In this document: one piece after another, positions 1 to 10,913 of the stretch
How positions within the stretch are numbered: the stretch's first letter is position 1
How the letters are laid out: each line of letters starts with the position of its first letter
Source: Xanthoparmelia taractica
Lineage: Eukaryota; Ascomycota; Lecanoromycetes; Lecanorales; Parmeliaceae
Assembly (NCBI GenBank): GCA_033085395.1
Contig: MU853186.1
Coordinates: forward strand, 186,001-250,000
DNA: 64,000 nucleotides
Reading direction: 5' to 3'
Translations under genes and position numbers: made by a program
The notes under the pieces: model-generated
What the model was told of the DNA's origin: nothing
Seen by the model: the letters and a program-made list of their open reading frames with translations, nothing else
The model's database searches: none

Positions 1-19
1 ATACGTCCAGTCCAAGGTC

Positions 20-238
20 CTATCTTTTGGATGAAGGATCAGATGAGCTAGTTCCATTAGAAAAAACCTGCCAAGTGGAATAGGAGCTGGGCTCAGTCCC
101 AGCGTTATAAGGAAAATCAAAGAAGTCTTCGTCTGACGAAGGGGAGCTGACGAGGAGGTGATCTGGTGTTCTGACTCCAACAGGAGTCTTTTTAGTGACA
201 TATCTGTCCTTTAACCTTCTTCGTACCCCATCCACCAT
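20..238 (-). CDS. Small hypothetical protein or first exon of a truncated gene
   Basis: An ATG-initiated 72-residue frame runs toward the left edge and meets a stop at 20-22. It starts with a basic stretch and becomes Ser-, Asp- and Pro-rich, which looks disordered. No family is recognised. It is divergent from FMC1 with about 180 bp between the two starts, a normal spacing for a shared fungal promoter. So near the window edge it could be exon 1 of a longer gene whose real donor site precedes the stop. Coding status is uncertain. Confidence 0.3.
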   Translation of the reverse strand: MVDGVRRRLKDRYVTKKTPVGVRTPDHLLVSSPSSDEDFFDFPYNAGTEPSSYSTWQVFSNGTSSSDPSSKR

Positions 239-421
239 GGTCGCGAGCTACTAACATGTGTTCTCTGCGCAACGACCACACAATAGATCCAGTAGCTAGA
301 AAAATGCCTGCGAGATGACGTGTCCCGTAGGGCTGACCGCTATCCCCCAAATTTGCCATCCCCAGTGTAACAGCGTCCGAGGGCCACTTGAACTTTCACC
401 CAGTAAATTTTTCATCAGGCA

Positions 422-733
422 ATGGCAGCATCGCCCTCCAACCTCCGCTCTCTTTACCGCTCTCTCCTCCGCGAACTCCCCCACCGACCGCTTTCCACTC
501 CCTCCCCAATTAAGCAACGCATCCGCAACACCATTTCGTCCAAGTCCGCCCCATTGCAAGTCGACGAAGCTGAACAATATATCCAGTATGCAAAGGCACA
601 GAGGATGTACGCTACGTTATTGGAGAGATATAACCCAGGAATGTCCATGGATGAGGAGGAGAAGGTCCGCCTGACGGCAAGGAGGGTGGGGATGGACTTG
701 CCTGAGGATTGGCGGGCTGGGAAGAAAGATTGA
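422..733 (+). CDS. fmc1: FMC1-like mitochondrial ATP synthase (F1) assembly factor, LYR-type
   Basis: This single-exon gene encodes 103 residues. Near the N-terminus the pattern SLYRSLLREL carries the Leu-Tyr-Arg tripeptide of the LYR mitochondrial family, and the rest is helical with a basic tail. Length and N-terminus fit fungal Fmc1, a matrix protein needed with Atp12 for F1-ATPase assembly under heat stress in yeast. The ATG at 422 is the first in frame. The family assignment comes from the motif, size and remembered similarity of filamentous fungal homologues. Another small LYR protein is the main alternative. Confidence 0.8.
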   Translation: MAASPSNLRSLYRSLLRELPHRPLSTPSPIKQRIRNTISSKSAPLQVDEAEQYIQYAKAQRMYATLLERYNPGMSMDEEEKVRLTARRVGMDLPEDWRAGKKD

Positions 734-2482
734 TGGGGCTTCGCTCACATTGAATATGTCATGATGGGGGTGTGAGTGTAGGTTGGCCAAGTTCAGGTGA
801 CGATCCAACCGTCAATCGCTGCATCTAAAGTCATATTAACAAAGTTCGACAGACGCTGAAGGTCCACGAGAAAGAACGCTGAGCTCCCAAAGCCTGGCAA
901 AGCCTCACTTGACTGGATGGCCGAAGGCAGAAAATCCTTGTCTATATACGACATCATTGGGCTTCAGAGTGCAAGGGAAAGTAAGATGTGGAATGGGTAG
1001 TCACCATGACGCGGAGATCAGAATTGGAAAGAGTCATACGACGATGAGACTGCACAGCATCATTCGAATTCGAGGTTACAAAAGCTATAACCGAGTGTTG
1101 CAACAGCAAAAAGCTACAACCCTCCATTGCGCAACAATTTGGGGACAGCATTCGGTCAGATGATCATATAACATTCTGGGCCAATGACCAGGAAGTAGGC
1201 TCTGGTGGAGGCATATGAACCTGCAGCACTGCGCGGTTACCGTCTTATCAGATTTATCGTTCACGACCAAAATTCTAGGACGTCCCAGGCAAGAGGCTTG
1301 ACGCTTCTCGAGCCCGACTTAGTATTTGCTACATGAAGGCTGTCCATCGATGCCCATCATTTGAGGCTTTCGACATCACTTACCGCGTGTCTTGTCTTCA
1401 CTTAACTCGGTGGTCCCTTGTCCCTCTCAAACCTGCTCGTTTCATTGCATCGCTTCGACTCAATTATATTCCATTTTTCAGTCTTGGCAGCTCGCAGTGT
1501 CTACATAAACCGCCAGATTCCTCAAATTTCTTTCTATCCCTAGTACCACTTCCCAATTTTTCCTTCATCACTGCTCTGCACCAACCGCTTCTCCGTCTCT
1601 GTATAGCCTCTGCTTCCATCTTCGCCTCTTTTTCTCATCTGTCTTTAGCCAAGTACTCTCCTCTTTGATCTTTGTCCCTTTGCTCATCCATCTTTGCTTG
1701 CCTGCTTCTCCAATCTTTGCCTCCCTTCTTGTTGATCTTTGCCTACCCTGTTCCCTGATCTTTGCCTCTTTTTCTCATACATCTCTATCTGCCTCCTTCT
1801 CTGATCTTTGCCTCCTCTCCTTATCCATCCTTGCCTGCCCTCTCGTCTGATCTTTGCCTCCTTTTCTTATTCATCTTTGCCTGCCCTCTTTTCGAATCTT
1901 TGCCTCCTTTCTTATTTATCTTTACCTACCCCCTTCTTCAATCTTTGCACCCTTCAGTCCTTCTTCTTCACCCTCCGCTCGGTCGTCCCACTTAATACTT
2001 TGCTCCTGCACACTTTCACGATTTCCCGCTAGCTCCACGTTTTACCATCTACACACATATCCACCTCTTACTTCAAACCATCTTCCTCGCAATAAGCCTT
2101 TATCTTACCGCATCTTCCTTCCAAAAGCAACGCATATCTTCCAACCGTTTTTAACATGCTGCTTAGATCTGCCATTCTTGCTCTCGTAGCTTTAGCGCAG
2201 GCGGGTCTCGTAGCGGAGTTTGGCTCATGTCGTATTTTCTCTCGCAGCGTTCTTGGTGCTTTCTTTCTTTTGTCAGCGTGTGGGCCATGTTGTGAGAAAG
2301 TATGTTGATGCTAGGCGGCCCCATCATGGCGCTCGTTTTATACGAGACCATGGAGGGGCAGCAGATCTTTTGCCGTGTGAGGACTGAGGTTGGTTGGATG
2401 TCATGTACTTCGATCTGTGCTAGCTTTAAACAGTATCTCCTATTTCGTGCCTTTGTCTAAGAACCGAGGAGAGCGTCCTCTG
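734..2482. other. Intergenic region, pyrimidine-rich on the plus strand
   Basis: No gene is supported in these 1.75 kb. The plus strand is open in all frames over 1333-2189 only because it is C/T-rich, and those frames translate to repetitive hydrophobic peptides. The notable content is the tandem repeat annotated separately. The rest may hold the 3' ends of FMC1 and of the acyltransferase gene. Confidence 0.6.
1667..1960. repeat. Degenerate C/T-rich tandem repeat, about 23-bp unit, 46-bp higher-order unit
   Basis: The core word ATCTTTGCCT recurs with spacer stretches of C and T. Higher-order units of 45-46 bp begin near 1757, 1803, 1849, 1894 and 1940. Each is made of two related halves, one around ATCTTTGCCTCC and one around ATCTTTGCCTGCC. 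Before 1757 the spacing is about 22-23 bp (starts near 1667, 1690, 1712 and 1734), so the 46-mer looks like a later duplication of a 23-mer dimer. The whole block is almost pure pyrimidine on this strand. Confidence 0.8.
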
Positions 2483-4087
2483 TCACTTCTTCTCTGCAAA
2501 TACTCTAAGTCTCTTATCCTCCATCAACCTCCTCATTACATCGCTCCGGAGATATACGTTAAGACATACTCCCTTACTCCACCATTCTTTCTTGATGTCA
2601 GTTACTTTCTTTCCATCATCATCATCATCATTATTTCCTCTGCTGCCACCCTCACCAACAATCACAACCCCATCACAGGGCGGCATCAACGCCTCCGCCC
2701 ACCTCGCCTTCTTCCCCTCCTCAAACACCACCTCCCCCACCCCTATACCAACCCAACTCGTGACAATAGTATGATAATCTCCCAAGAAGCAGTTCCACCG
2801 CCTCTGCCCCCCCAGCTCAAAACACATCTCATGCAACAGCGCCGCCACAGCTTCCCCGTCAAACCGCGCGACAGTGTTGCGAATCGCGGCCGCTTTGGCC
2901 GCTACGTCTTTCGCATTGCTCGCGGGGGAAGTGCTGGCTCGGACTTTGGTGGCGACACCAGCGTTGAAGATTGGTGAGCCGATGAACGAAGGCGGCAAGG
3001 GCTTCTGCAGGCGCCGCCGCCCGTCGATGCTGATGTCGATGAAATGCTCCTCGCCTTCTTTCAGACCGCGGGCGCGAATCAGAGCGGCCCACAGGTGGGC
3101 TAGCACGGCATCTTGATGCGATATCCGCGCTTGCGTTTTGGCAGCGGCGTCGAGGTAGATGGCGTGCGTCTCGGCGGCCGAGAAGAAGAAGGTCGTGTGC
3201 GAGCAGGGGGCTGTGGCATCCCAGGTATGGTACGGTACGGGTTTGCCGAGCTTGATGCCTTGAGATTGGGATGCGAGCTCCGGTGGGATTTTGGCGGACC
3301 CGAGAGCCCAACTGGGGGTCGCTGGGCTGGCAGAAGCCCAGTAGTCGAAACGGTGCACGGGGAGTTGGGCGGCGGCCTCGAGGATGGAAGGTTCGGGGCT
3401 TTTGGCGTTGATGTTGCCGGCCGCGGACGCGTCGATGAGGGAGGGATTGAAGAGACGCTGTAGCTTCGGGACAGGTCTTGAAGATGACAGGGCAAGGTTC
3501 GTAGCGGCCCAGTCTTTCATGAAGGTGAGGAGAGCAGCAGCGTCTGCGAGAGAGTGGACTATACCGACAGCGACAGATATACCTCCGTCTTTGAAGGTTG
3601 TGAGCTGGACCTTCATGGATGGTAGACTATGGTATTCTTTCGAGTCGTGGAGGGCGAATTCAGTTTCCATGTCCAGAAATCTTCCGTAATCGACATCCGT
3701 AGCGTCCCAGTGTCCTGCAGTTTCATCTGGAGGGAGTATGGTCGAGATAGAGAAGTCAGCTTCAGCAAGGATGCATTCAACGCCCGGATCAGACAAAGAC
3801 CCATAGGAAAGCTCCAACCGCCCTTGGCGATGGACGTGTCCAGCATCGGGATTATACTCAGCGAAGCGCAGCTGGCCCGCCCATTGAGGATAGGCACCGA
3901 GAGTCTTGCGTAGGCTAGATATCAGTCGATCAGTGTCAAGTGATTCATCGTACAACCAGATGCAGGCGCTTTTCGCAAAGTGCAAGACAATTGCATCTAC
4001 GATAGACAGAGCTTCAAATTTAGGATGTGAAGAAGGTACATGAGGGTCTGGAAGGATACGCGAGCGAGACTTAATGGTAATTGCCAT
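2483..4087 (-). CDS. BAHD-type acyltransferase (transferase family PF02458), probably secondary metabolism
   Basis: The protein has 534 residues in one exon, a usual length for fungal members that move an acyl group from CoA to an alcohol or amine. The catalytic HxxxD motif is present as HSLAD at residues 178-182. The second family motif, DFGWG, should lie near residue 455 but is degenerate there (VFEEG in the aligned position). A poly-Asp run near the C-terminus comes from a CAT/ATC microsatellite. The ATG at 4087 is the first in frame. No other biosynthetic genes are adjacent, so the substrate cannot be inferred; it could act in detoxification. Confidence 0.8.
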   Translation of the reverse strand: MAITIKSRSRILPDPHVPSSHPKFEALSIVDAIVLHFAKSACIWLYDESLDTDRLISSLRKTLGAYPQWAGQLRFAEYNPDAGHVHRQGRLELSYGSLSDPGVECILAEADFSISTILPPDETAGHWDATDVDYGRFLDMETEFALHDSKEYHSLPSMKVQLTTFKDGGISVAVGIVHSLADAAALLTFMKDWAATNLALSSSRPVPKLQRLFNPSLIDASAAGNINAKSPEPSILEAAAQLPVHRFDYWASASPATPSWALGSAKIPPELASQSQGIKLGKPVPYHTWDATAPCSHTTFFFSAAETHAIYLDAAAKTQARISHQDAVLAHLWAALIRARGLKEGEEHFIDISIDGRRRLQKPLPPSFIGSPIFNAGVATKVRASTSPASNAKDVAAKAAAIRNTVARFDGEAVAALLHEMCFELGGQRRWNCFLGDYHTIVTSWVGIGVGEVVFEEGKKARWAEALMPPCDGVVIVGEGGSRGNNDDDDDGKKVTDIKKEWWSKGVCLNVYLRSDVMRRLMEDKRLRVFAEKK

Positions 4088-4726
4088 TGAAGGGTGACAC
4101 TATTGAGTGGAGTGCCTTAAGTATTGGACTGAAAACAAGTTGCGACTTGTGCTGGTGCTGGTATCTCGCTTTATCTCGATCTGGCTGCAAGGAAAAGTGA
4201 AGCAGGTCGGTATATATACCCCTTATATATGGAAACACAAGGGGAATGAGTCAGAGGATTGATATTTCGAGGCAATATATACTAATGGAACGCAATAAGC
4301 TGAGGGGGTAATATCGAGATGGTTTAAACGTTCTGAGGGATTATGTGTACGAATACCTAGTCGCACTTCACTGCCGGAGGACAGTGACATTGGGAGAGGA
4401 GTAGGTTGTTGGCCATGGTCGCGCGAGTGGCTGCCTCCTTGAGTTGCGAGCAAGCTGCTTTATAGTATTGCGACAATGTTCAGCGGAACCTGAAGACTTG
4501 GAATAAAAGATCTGACATTGTTACGCACAATCTATGCTTGAAGCCGAAGACCAGTGCTACTGCTAAGAATCTTGTCTCTCTCTCGTATTAGTTCTTTTGC
4601 GTCGGGAGTGGCGGCGGAGATGCAGCTTTTGGGGTACTTTGCTCAGGGCTAAATGGGGGTCGTTGACTACTGTTTGACATGACATTATGAACAAAACCTA
4701 TTAACCGAAGCTTATTGCTATTCCTG
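4088..4726. other. Intergenic region upstream of the acyltransferase
   Basis: About 640 bp between the acyltransferase start and the FBP1 stop, both genes on the minus strand. It should hold the acyltransferase promoter and the FBP1 3' end. No further ORF or repeat is convincing. Confidence 0.5.
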
Positions 4727-5901
4727 TCAATGCTTGTGTTTCTTGTGCACGTCAATCACTTTCTGTACTTCGTCATAGCTGCCCATGAAAATACCAGATC
4801 GATCATGGATATGCTCGGGAACAACAGTAAGCATACGTTCCATACGGCTATTGACCGCTTGACCTCCAGCTATTTTTGATCATATCAGCACACAAGTTAG
4901 TGATCAATAAGAACCTGAAACGTACCATTCTCGAAGACCATAGCCATAGGCGCGCATTCATACAAAATCCTCAGCTTCCCCTTGGGGCTCTTCTTGTCCG
5001 CTGGATACGCAAAGATTCCTCCGTACAACAAGGTCCGGTAGGCGTCTGCCACCATACTGCCGATATAACGAGCGCTGTACGGCTTTCCGGACCTTTCAAT
5101 GGGATACTTCAAAGTGTTGAAGTACTCTTTGACCTCTTCCTCCCAATAGAGGCTGTTCCCCTCATTGACGCTGTATATCGCACGAGACTTGGGCAATCTC
5201 ATGTTAGGGTGGGTCAGGATGAACTCGCCCAAAGCATTGTCCATGGTAAAGCCATTGACGCTGCCCCCTTTCATAGTAATAACCAGTTGAGCACTCGCAC
5301 CGTACATGGTGAATCCGCTCGCTACCAATTCCGATCCGGGGAGAAGTATCTCTTCTTGTTTACCTTGACTCCCTTCTGGTAGCCTGAGTATTCCGAAAAT
5401 GGTTCCCACACTGACGCCTGCATCCAAATTGCTTGAACCGTCTATAGGGTCGCAGACCACGGCATACCGCGCCTTTGGGTTCTCATCGAAGACAAGACAA
5501 TTTTCTTCCTCCTCGGAAACCAGGAGCCGACATTTGCCAGAGGTTCGCATGGCGGCCACAAAGATATCATTGCCAATGACATCGAGTTTCTTTTGATCGT
5601 CACCTGTGCTGTTGGATGAACCGGCAAGACCGCTGAGATTTATGAGACTGGCTCTGCGGATGTAGTAGGCAATGGATTTGAAGGAAAATTGTAGAGCATG
5701 GCATAGTAGGCTTAGAGGCGAAGAGTTAGCACGTATTGGAGGATAGATGCTCATGGGAGGGGGTTAAAAAACGTACGTGAAGTCCCCTGTGGCCTCCTTA
5801 TGCTTGGATTGCTCTTCGGTGAGAAAGCGAGTAAGGGTGACAATGTCAGTATTGACCTTCTCTTGGGCTACAGGAGCCACCTCGCCGTTGTCTTGAGACA
5901 T
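4727..5901 (-). CDS. fbp1: Fructose-1,6-bisphosphatase
   Basis: This cytosolic gluconeogenic enzyme converts fructose-1,6-bisphosphate to fructose-6-phosphate and phosphate. Three exons fit exactly: 5777-5901, 4926-5710 and 4727-4869 (350 residues, phases 2 and 1). The metal-binding signature CDPIDGSSNLD lies near residues 128-138, and the C-terminal part contains KLRILYECAPM and ends in a Lys/His-rich tail. The second intron is 56 nt with a GTACGT donor. The N-terminus is Met-Ser-Gln, not the Met-Pro that serves as the GID N-degron in Saccharomyces. Expected regulation is by carbon source; I saw no decisive site in the sequence. Confidence 0.97.
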
Positions 5902-6286
5902 TTCTGGAATTGTGTGTTGAAGATGAATGTCTGTATATTGGGGTATGGGGTAGATATGGCTTGGAAGGAAGGCGGTGTCACATATGCAGGGTGATATGGT
6001 GTCCACAATCACAACGTCGCTGAAAGCCCCCTGTACCAACTAGACAGCCCCTCGTATAAGGAAAGCCGGACCCAAGGATAGAAGCGGGACATTTGGGCGG
6101 ATATGATGGTTTTTTCGCATGAAATATAACTCATGCTTTCCCTCGACTTTCTCTGCCCCGCCACAAAGCCCCTCCACTGCCTCGGCCATGTTTCCGCGCA
6201 CAGAGCGCGAGCATCCGATTCCAGCCAACTCTTCATTCATTCTGGAGGAATAAGAACATCTTTGGTTTGCGACCATAGATGCTCAG
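5902..6286. promoter_or_regulatory. Divergent promoter region of FBP1 and the 6.3-kb gene
   Basis: Starts of the two divergent genes are 385 bp apart, so both promoters must fit here. No TATA box or recognisable operator can be assigned with confidence. Confidence 0.4.
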
Positions 6287-7122
6287 ATGAGGAAAGTGTA
6301 TCTATCGGGTCTGGGTAAGGTAGTACGTGCTTTGTTGTTATACGAGCGAATTGTTCGACTTCAAGAGCCAAGCAAGATCACGTGATATCTTCTTGGAAGG
6401 CGAAATTTCTGCAAAAGCCTTGACAATTTATGCGTCCCTGTTACTACTAATGGAGCAGCCCAGTACTCCTACACAAAGCTCCACGAGCTCTATGGGACAT
6501 TCATTCAATTCGGCTCTGACATCACAATCCGTACAACGGCCAGGAAGCTCATTACAATATCCAACGCCCCTCAACCAGAATCTACCCCCGCTCAGGTCCA
6601 ACAATTTCTTATTCAAGTTTTCCTGATTAACAGACTCGGCTTGGATGAAAGCGAAGCGAACGGAGCAGCCGAAGCATTGGCCGCAAAGATCCATGTAACG
6701 GGCTATGGCCTTTATATGTTAAGCAGAGAGACTCTTATTGGAACTTTGGGGTTGGAAGGGGAGGTTATTTATCGGATACTACAAGACGGACGATATAGAT
6801 ACGTAAGTCAATCTTGATACCTTTTTCAGACCAAGTTAATAAGACTAAAGTACAGGAAGGCGGCCCATGGCCTGCTCTCAAGATTGTATCAAGGATTCTT
6901 AGACTTGTGGCCGGAGGAAGCGGCGCTTATCAATTGGGTAAAGAAGGCAAAGACAGAAACCTCACTGTCTCATACATATGCGTCGGCCTCATCACCTTCA
7001 TTATCGCCTTATACTACCTCTGCACCACCAAAAGAGTCGTCAACTCTAAGCGCTTCTGGCCAGAACGAATCAAGGTCCGCAACAAGACCGCTGCAGGCGC
7101 CCTATCCTTCGTGCCCTGGTAA
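6287..7122 (+). CDS. Uncharacterised protein with one predicted C-terminal membrane segment
   Basis: The proposed exons are 6287-6314, 6459-6802 and 6856-7122 (212 residues). Phases match at both junctions and the donors are GTAAGG and GTAAGT. The middle part is rich in aliphatic helices with the pattern LSRETLIGTLGL, faintly resembling a SAM-like helical fold, but I do not claim a family. The last exon has C-rich third codon positions, supporting the chosen frame over an overlapping Ser/Thr/Pro-rich one. It encodes a hydrophobic segment (about 18 residues ending in a Tyr-Tyr pair) followed by a basic tail. The first exon is the weakest part: a 28-nt exon before a 144-nt intron. Confidence 0.5.
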
Positions 7123-9680
7123 AGAACCTAGTGATCAACTTCGGAATGGGATAAGAATTCGGCATCAATTTCACCCAGACATAGATTAAGAGAACCACAA
7201 CCTTGCAAAGCCAGCACCGAGCACACGCTGTCAGATACTCAGTTCAGTATGTGATCGTGGTTGTAAGTCCTCAAGTTCTGTATCATCCTTTCCCTTCCCT
7301 CGTGAAGCCCCTTCTTGACCTGATGATTTGTTCAAACCGCAAAACTAGAGTCTTTGACCCTTCGGGGCATGAAACTTTCATTGCACACGTCAGTCTGATC
7401 AATGGCACGGCCTACGCTTCATACTTCCGGGAATTAAACGCCAAGTCTCAATCTGACAGTGACATAGATTTTTGAGGGCTAAATTGGGAATACGGTACGC
7501 TCTTCGAAAAACGTCCTCCCAGCAGCACACCTCCCTCCCTTTTCACATCTGAGCGACGATGATCATTCGTACTTTGTACGCTGGAAATTACCGACTGAGA
7601 TCCTCGAGGTCTTTGACGACAACAAATGGCTTAGACTGAGCTCTCCTACAATCATACATTTTGCCGTCTTCACCAGGGGCTTGAATTTTGGACTGACCGG
7701 CCGATATCGCAGGAGATTAGTTGAGCCGTATGTCTGCTGGTCGGAAAATGGCCATTGGCAGCTCAAGGAAATGGTTACCCGCCTTTGTGAAAAAAGATAC
7801 GTCTGGCTATGAAGAAGGACCTCCGCGGTAAGCGAACCTTCCGCTCGGTCTCCACCCTCTCTTCTGGCACGGATCCTATGATGAATGGCACTGGGCTCCG
7901 ACAAAGTCAATGAGAAGACATGTCTTTTCTGTGGCAGGCCTAGAAAACCTCGCCCACTGAATACCGCTTGCCTGTTTCCGTAGACTCCTTGAAGATTGTC
8001 GAGGCAGCGGCGCTAATTCGGGAGTACAGTCTGCTTATCGTCCTTAACTTCGGTGGACCCTAAACGCTAGGATCTCGTCTCTGTGCCCACCTCCTTCCTC
8101 CACCCAAGCGCTGTGTACATACAAAGATTGGCAGCCCACACCCTCGGTACACAGAATGGCGGGAGACTCAGCAGATTATTCTCTTTGACCAGGATGAGTA
8201 AGGTTTGTTGGTCTTATTCGAGTACCTCGATTCTTCCGTGATGATCACCTAGATGACGAGTCTGATTCGGGTTTCCGATGTAGACACACTCTTTACATAT
8301 TCCATTCATGCATATCTGACGAAGCCACACTATTTTATGTTCTGTGCTTATTCTTTGGTGAGTTTGCTAACAACGCTTCAAGCTCACAGATCTACATTAT
8401 TGTCGCATAAATGCATTTGATGCCTGGTCGAGCGTCTCCGCTCTGCAAGCGGTACGTCGTTGCCGGAATTCCTTCCCGATGCGTTCAATCTTCTTACATG
8501 ATGATCCCAAACATTCGAAAGACAAGCATATGTCCAAGCTAGCTTGACCGCTATCAAAGAAGAGACTGTTCGTACTGATTTGCTTTTCGCGACCACTATC
8601 TGGCAATCTTACCATGGCCTACCCCAGATACTGACATCTGGACGAAGGTTCGCTGCTCCTCTTTTTTGGCCTACTGAGCTGTGAATAAGTCCATTGTCCT
8701 GATGGTATGGTACGTTTCCCTACATCGCTAGACTGCCAATCGATCCATAGCACTCTTGAAATGATGATCAAATGATTACAATCTCACGACGGTCGGCATA
8801 GCTATACTCTAGCATTGATGAGATTGCCCATGACCGGGCATTAGATCTGACATGATTCCTACAATTTCCCTGTTACGCGAAGCCTCTCTGCCGTGACATC
8901 ATGCTTACTATTTGGTCGAGCAGTTGCCTGCCAGCCAGTGGAAGGAATGGGCTCGAACTTTCGGAGCGGATAGAAGAAGTAAGCGACGCGGACGAGGGAC
9001 GATTCCTTGACTGGACGGGTCAAGTTTGCTACATGTGTATGGGAGATTGGAAGGTGATGGTACAGGCATTGATAGATTAAGATGAGCACCGTGCTGAATG
9101 TAGGAACGCATCAGCTTCAGCATGGGAAATGCCAAAGATATTGAATTTGTAGAAACATTCACTTCTGTCAGACCAAGGTCCAAAGGCTCCATTCAGGGTC
9201 GATCCGGCATCCGCGAGTCGTGTGATGGCCTTAGGCCAATACGGTCATTCCCTCCGACTGTCAGATTCTCCGTCACACGACCTACCTGCGCTGCTATCAA
9301 TGGCATTCGCACACGGACAATTGAAGATGAGAAGCAATATCACTTGCACACAGAATGTCCCAGATGTGACTGTTGAATTATCATTTATTGAGCTAAGCAT
9401 CTAGCTACTTAGATCAAGCACATGCCTCTTCCATGGCATCTCACCATATTCGATCCAAAGCCACCGGTATATCGTGTCCTTAACAAACTCCCATTATCCA
9501 TGCACGCACCCAAGATGCCCAGTTACATTATCCTGTAGATAGAAACACCGTCGTAATGCCGCTTGCTAAAAAAACGCTCGACTGGGAAAACAGTACAGAT
9601 GAGGGTATAGAGCTCATGATAGTGATGTAGATATTGTGACGAGGTGCAAGGTCTGCAACGGTCAAGACGGCGCTCCTTTC
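7123..9680 (+). pseudogene. Possible intron-rich or decaying gene; coding-like fragments only
   Basis: No complete gene can be built in these 2.5 kb, yet several plus-strand stretches look coding. One at about 7349-7475 follows a good GTAAGT...CTAG intron that begins at 7263. One at about 7510-7812 is open and contains an acidic run and several Trp residues. Fragments near 7840-7950, 8090-8200 and 8210-8360 follow in shifting frames, the last ending at a GTGAGT-like donor near 8360. A further piece lies near 8520-8650. Stops and frame changes between pieces suggest either an unrecognised multi-exon gene or a pseudogene. A chance origin for some pieces is possible. From about 9000 to 9680 I see nothing. 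Confidence 0.3.
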
Positions 9681-10913
9681 TCAAACCCGGACTCGGTACG
9701 GTTGGGTCGAGTTCAAAAACCGTGAGATGATGTTTCCGCCCATCATGCCCGTTCGCATCTTCTTGGCAGGCTTTTCCTCCACGCCGCAGCCACTCAGCTG
9801 ATGGTTCCCCAGCATCGGCCTGAGCTTGTACTCTCCACCATAGCCATCGTCCTTGCCAATGATTGGCACGTAGCTGTCATCTCCGTACGAAGACATGGTG
9901 GAAGCAGGCGTGCCCTGTGTGGTTGACGGCGGGGATGAGGAGACGGAGCGGGAAGAGACGCTGTAGCTATCCGTAGACGTGCCAGGTCGACTGAGGCCAG
10001 GGACATTGTCCGCCGCAGGTGGAGAGATGGAGCGAGCTTGACGGACTGGGCGGTGCGGTTTGCGGGCTGGAAGGTCAGAGGACGACTGAGAGATCGACGT
10101 AGTCGATGTTGAGGAGAAGCGCTCGAGATCGGAGATGTAGGATGATGCGCTGTAAGCGCATGGGGAAGCGTACACGCCCACTGAGGGTGGAGGCGTGGGG
10201 AGAGCTGTTGTTGAAGCGTAGGGACGGGCTGGTTGGGGTTTGCTGTAGTACGTTCGTTGTTGCTGGAGCAACTCGTGCTCCCGGGTATATTTTCTGCGCT
10301 TGAGCTCGGCTTGTTCCTGCTGAAGACGTATGGGAGCGAGGAAGGGCTCAAAGTGGGTGAAGAGATCCTCGTTGGTTATTCGCAGATCCCAGTCGAGGAG
10401 GAAGAGAAGTTGCTTTTCCATAAGGTTAACTTCGGTGATAGAGAAACCGAAACCCTCGTAGCCTTTCACCGACGAATACCGAGCCCAGTGTTTATTCTTA
10501 GGGGAGCTGTCATTCAAGTTCTTGGCCGCCAGGATGAGAGAGGCGAGGAAAATGCGGTGGACTGTGCAACGCATCCCTTTGGCGACTGGAGGTAACCGTT
10601 GCTGTAATCTTGAGAGGTAGACCAGGGAGCTCATGAGGGTGGGGACTTGAACACGGGATCTGTCCACCAGAGACTGAATAAATGCTTCCAAGGACGGAAG
10701 CGGAGGTTGCAATGGTGATGGTGGTACTGCATCGTGAGGTGGTGTTGCAGGTGGAGTGGGAGGAAGCGTCTTGTCGATCTGAGGACGCCGATGCTCGCAA
10801 CGGATGACCGAAGTCGCCTTCTGTGCCAAATAGGAAACCATGTCAGACGTAACTGGCATCATTACAAAATGATCCAGGGCAATTTGATTCAGCGGGGTTG
10901 TGAAAGCCGCCAT
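9681..10913 (-). CDS. pcl1: Pho80-like cyclin (PCL family), partner of a Pho85-type kinase
   Basis: The protein has 410 residues from the ATG at 10913; the frame opens further upstream only with non-ATG codons. A cyclin box lies at roughly residues 80-190, with [38 protein letters not shown] and [11 protein letters not shown], the classic block of filamentous fungal Pcl1/PclA proteins. The remaining 200 residues are low complexity, Ser/Pro-rich and disordered. Such cyclins steer Pho85-like kinases in G1 progression and development. The cyclin-box match is firm; the exact subfamily is inference. Confidence 0.88.
   Translation of the reverse strand: MAAFTTPLNQIALDHFVMMPVTSDMVSYLAQKATSVIRCEHRRPQIDKTLPPTPPATPPHDAVPPSPLQPPLPSLEAFIQSLVDRSRVQVPTLMSSLVYLSRLQQRLPPVAKGMRCTVHRIFLASLILAAKNLNDSSPKNKHWARYSSVKGYEGFGFSITEVNLMEKQLLFLLDWDLRITNEDLFTHFEPFLAPIRLQQEQAELKRRKYTREHELLQQQRTYYSKPQPARPYASTTALPTPPPSVGVYASPCAYSASSYISDLERFSSTSTTSISQSSSDLPARKPHRPVRQARSISPPAADNVPGLSRPGTSTDSYSVSSRSVSSSPPSTTQGTPASTMSSYGDDSYVPIIGKDDGYGGEYKLRPMLGNHQLSGCGVEEKPAKKMRTGMMGGNIISRFLNSTQPYRVRV

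Noticed and set aside
1333..2189. Overlapping plus-strand ORFs encoding Leu/Phe/Ser repeats
   Set aside because: They arise from the C/T-rich tandem repeat, which has no stops in several frames; no family or splicing support.
2390..2977. 195-codon plus-strand ORF
   Set aside because: It is antisense to the acyltransferase C-terminus, and its composition reflects the poly-Asp microsatellite.
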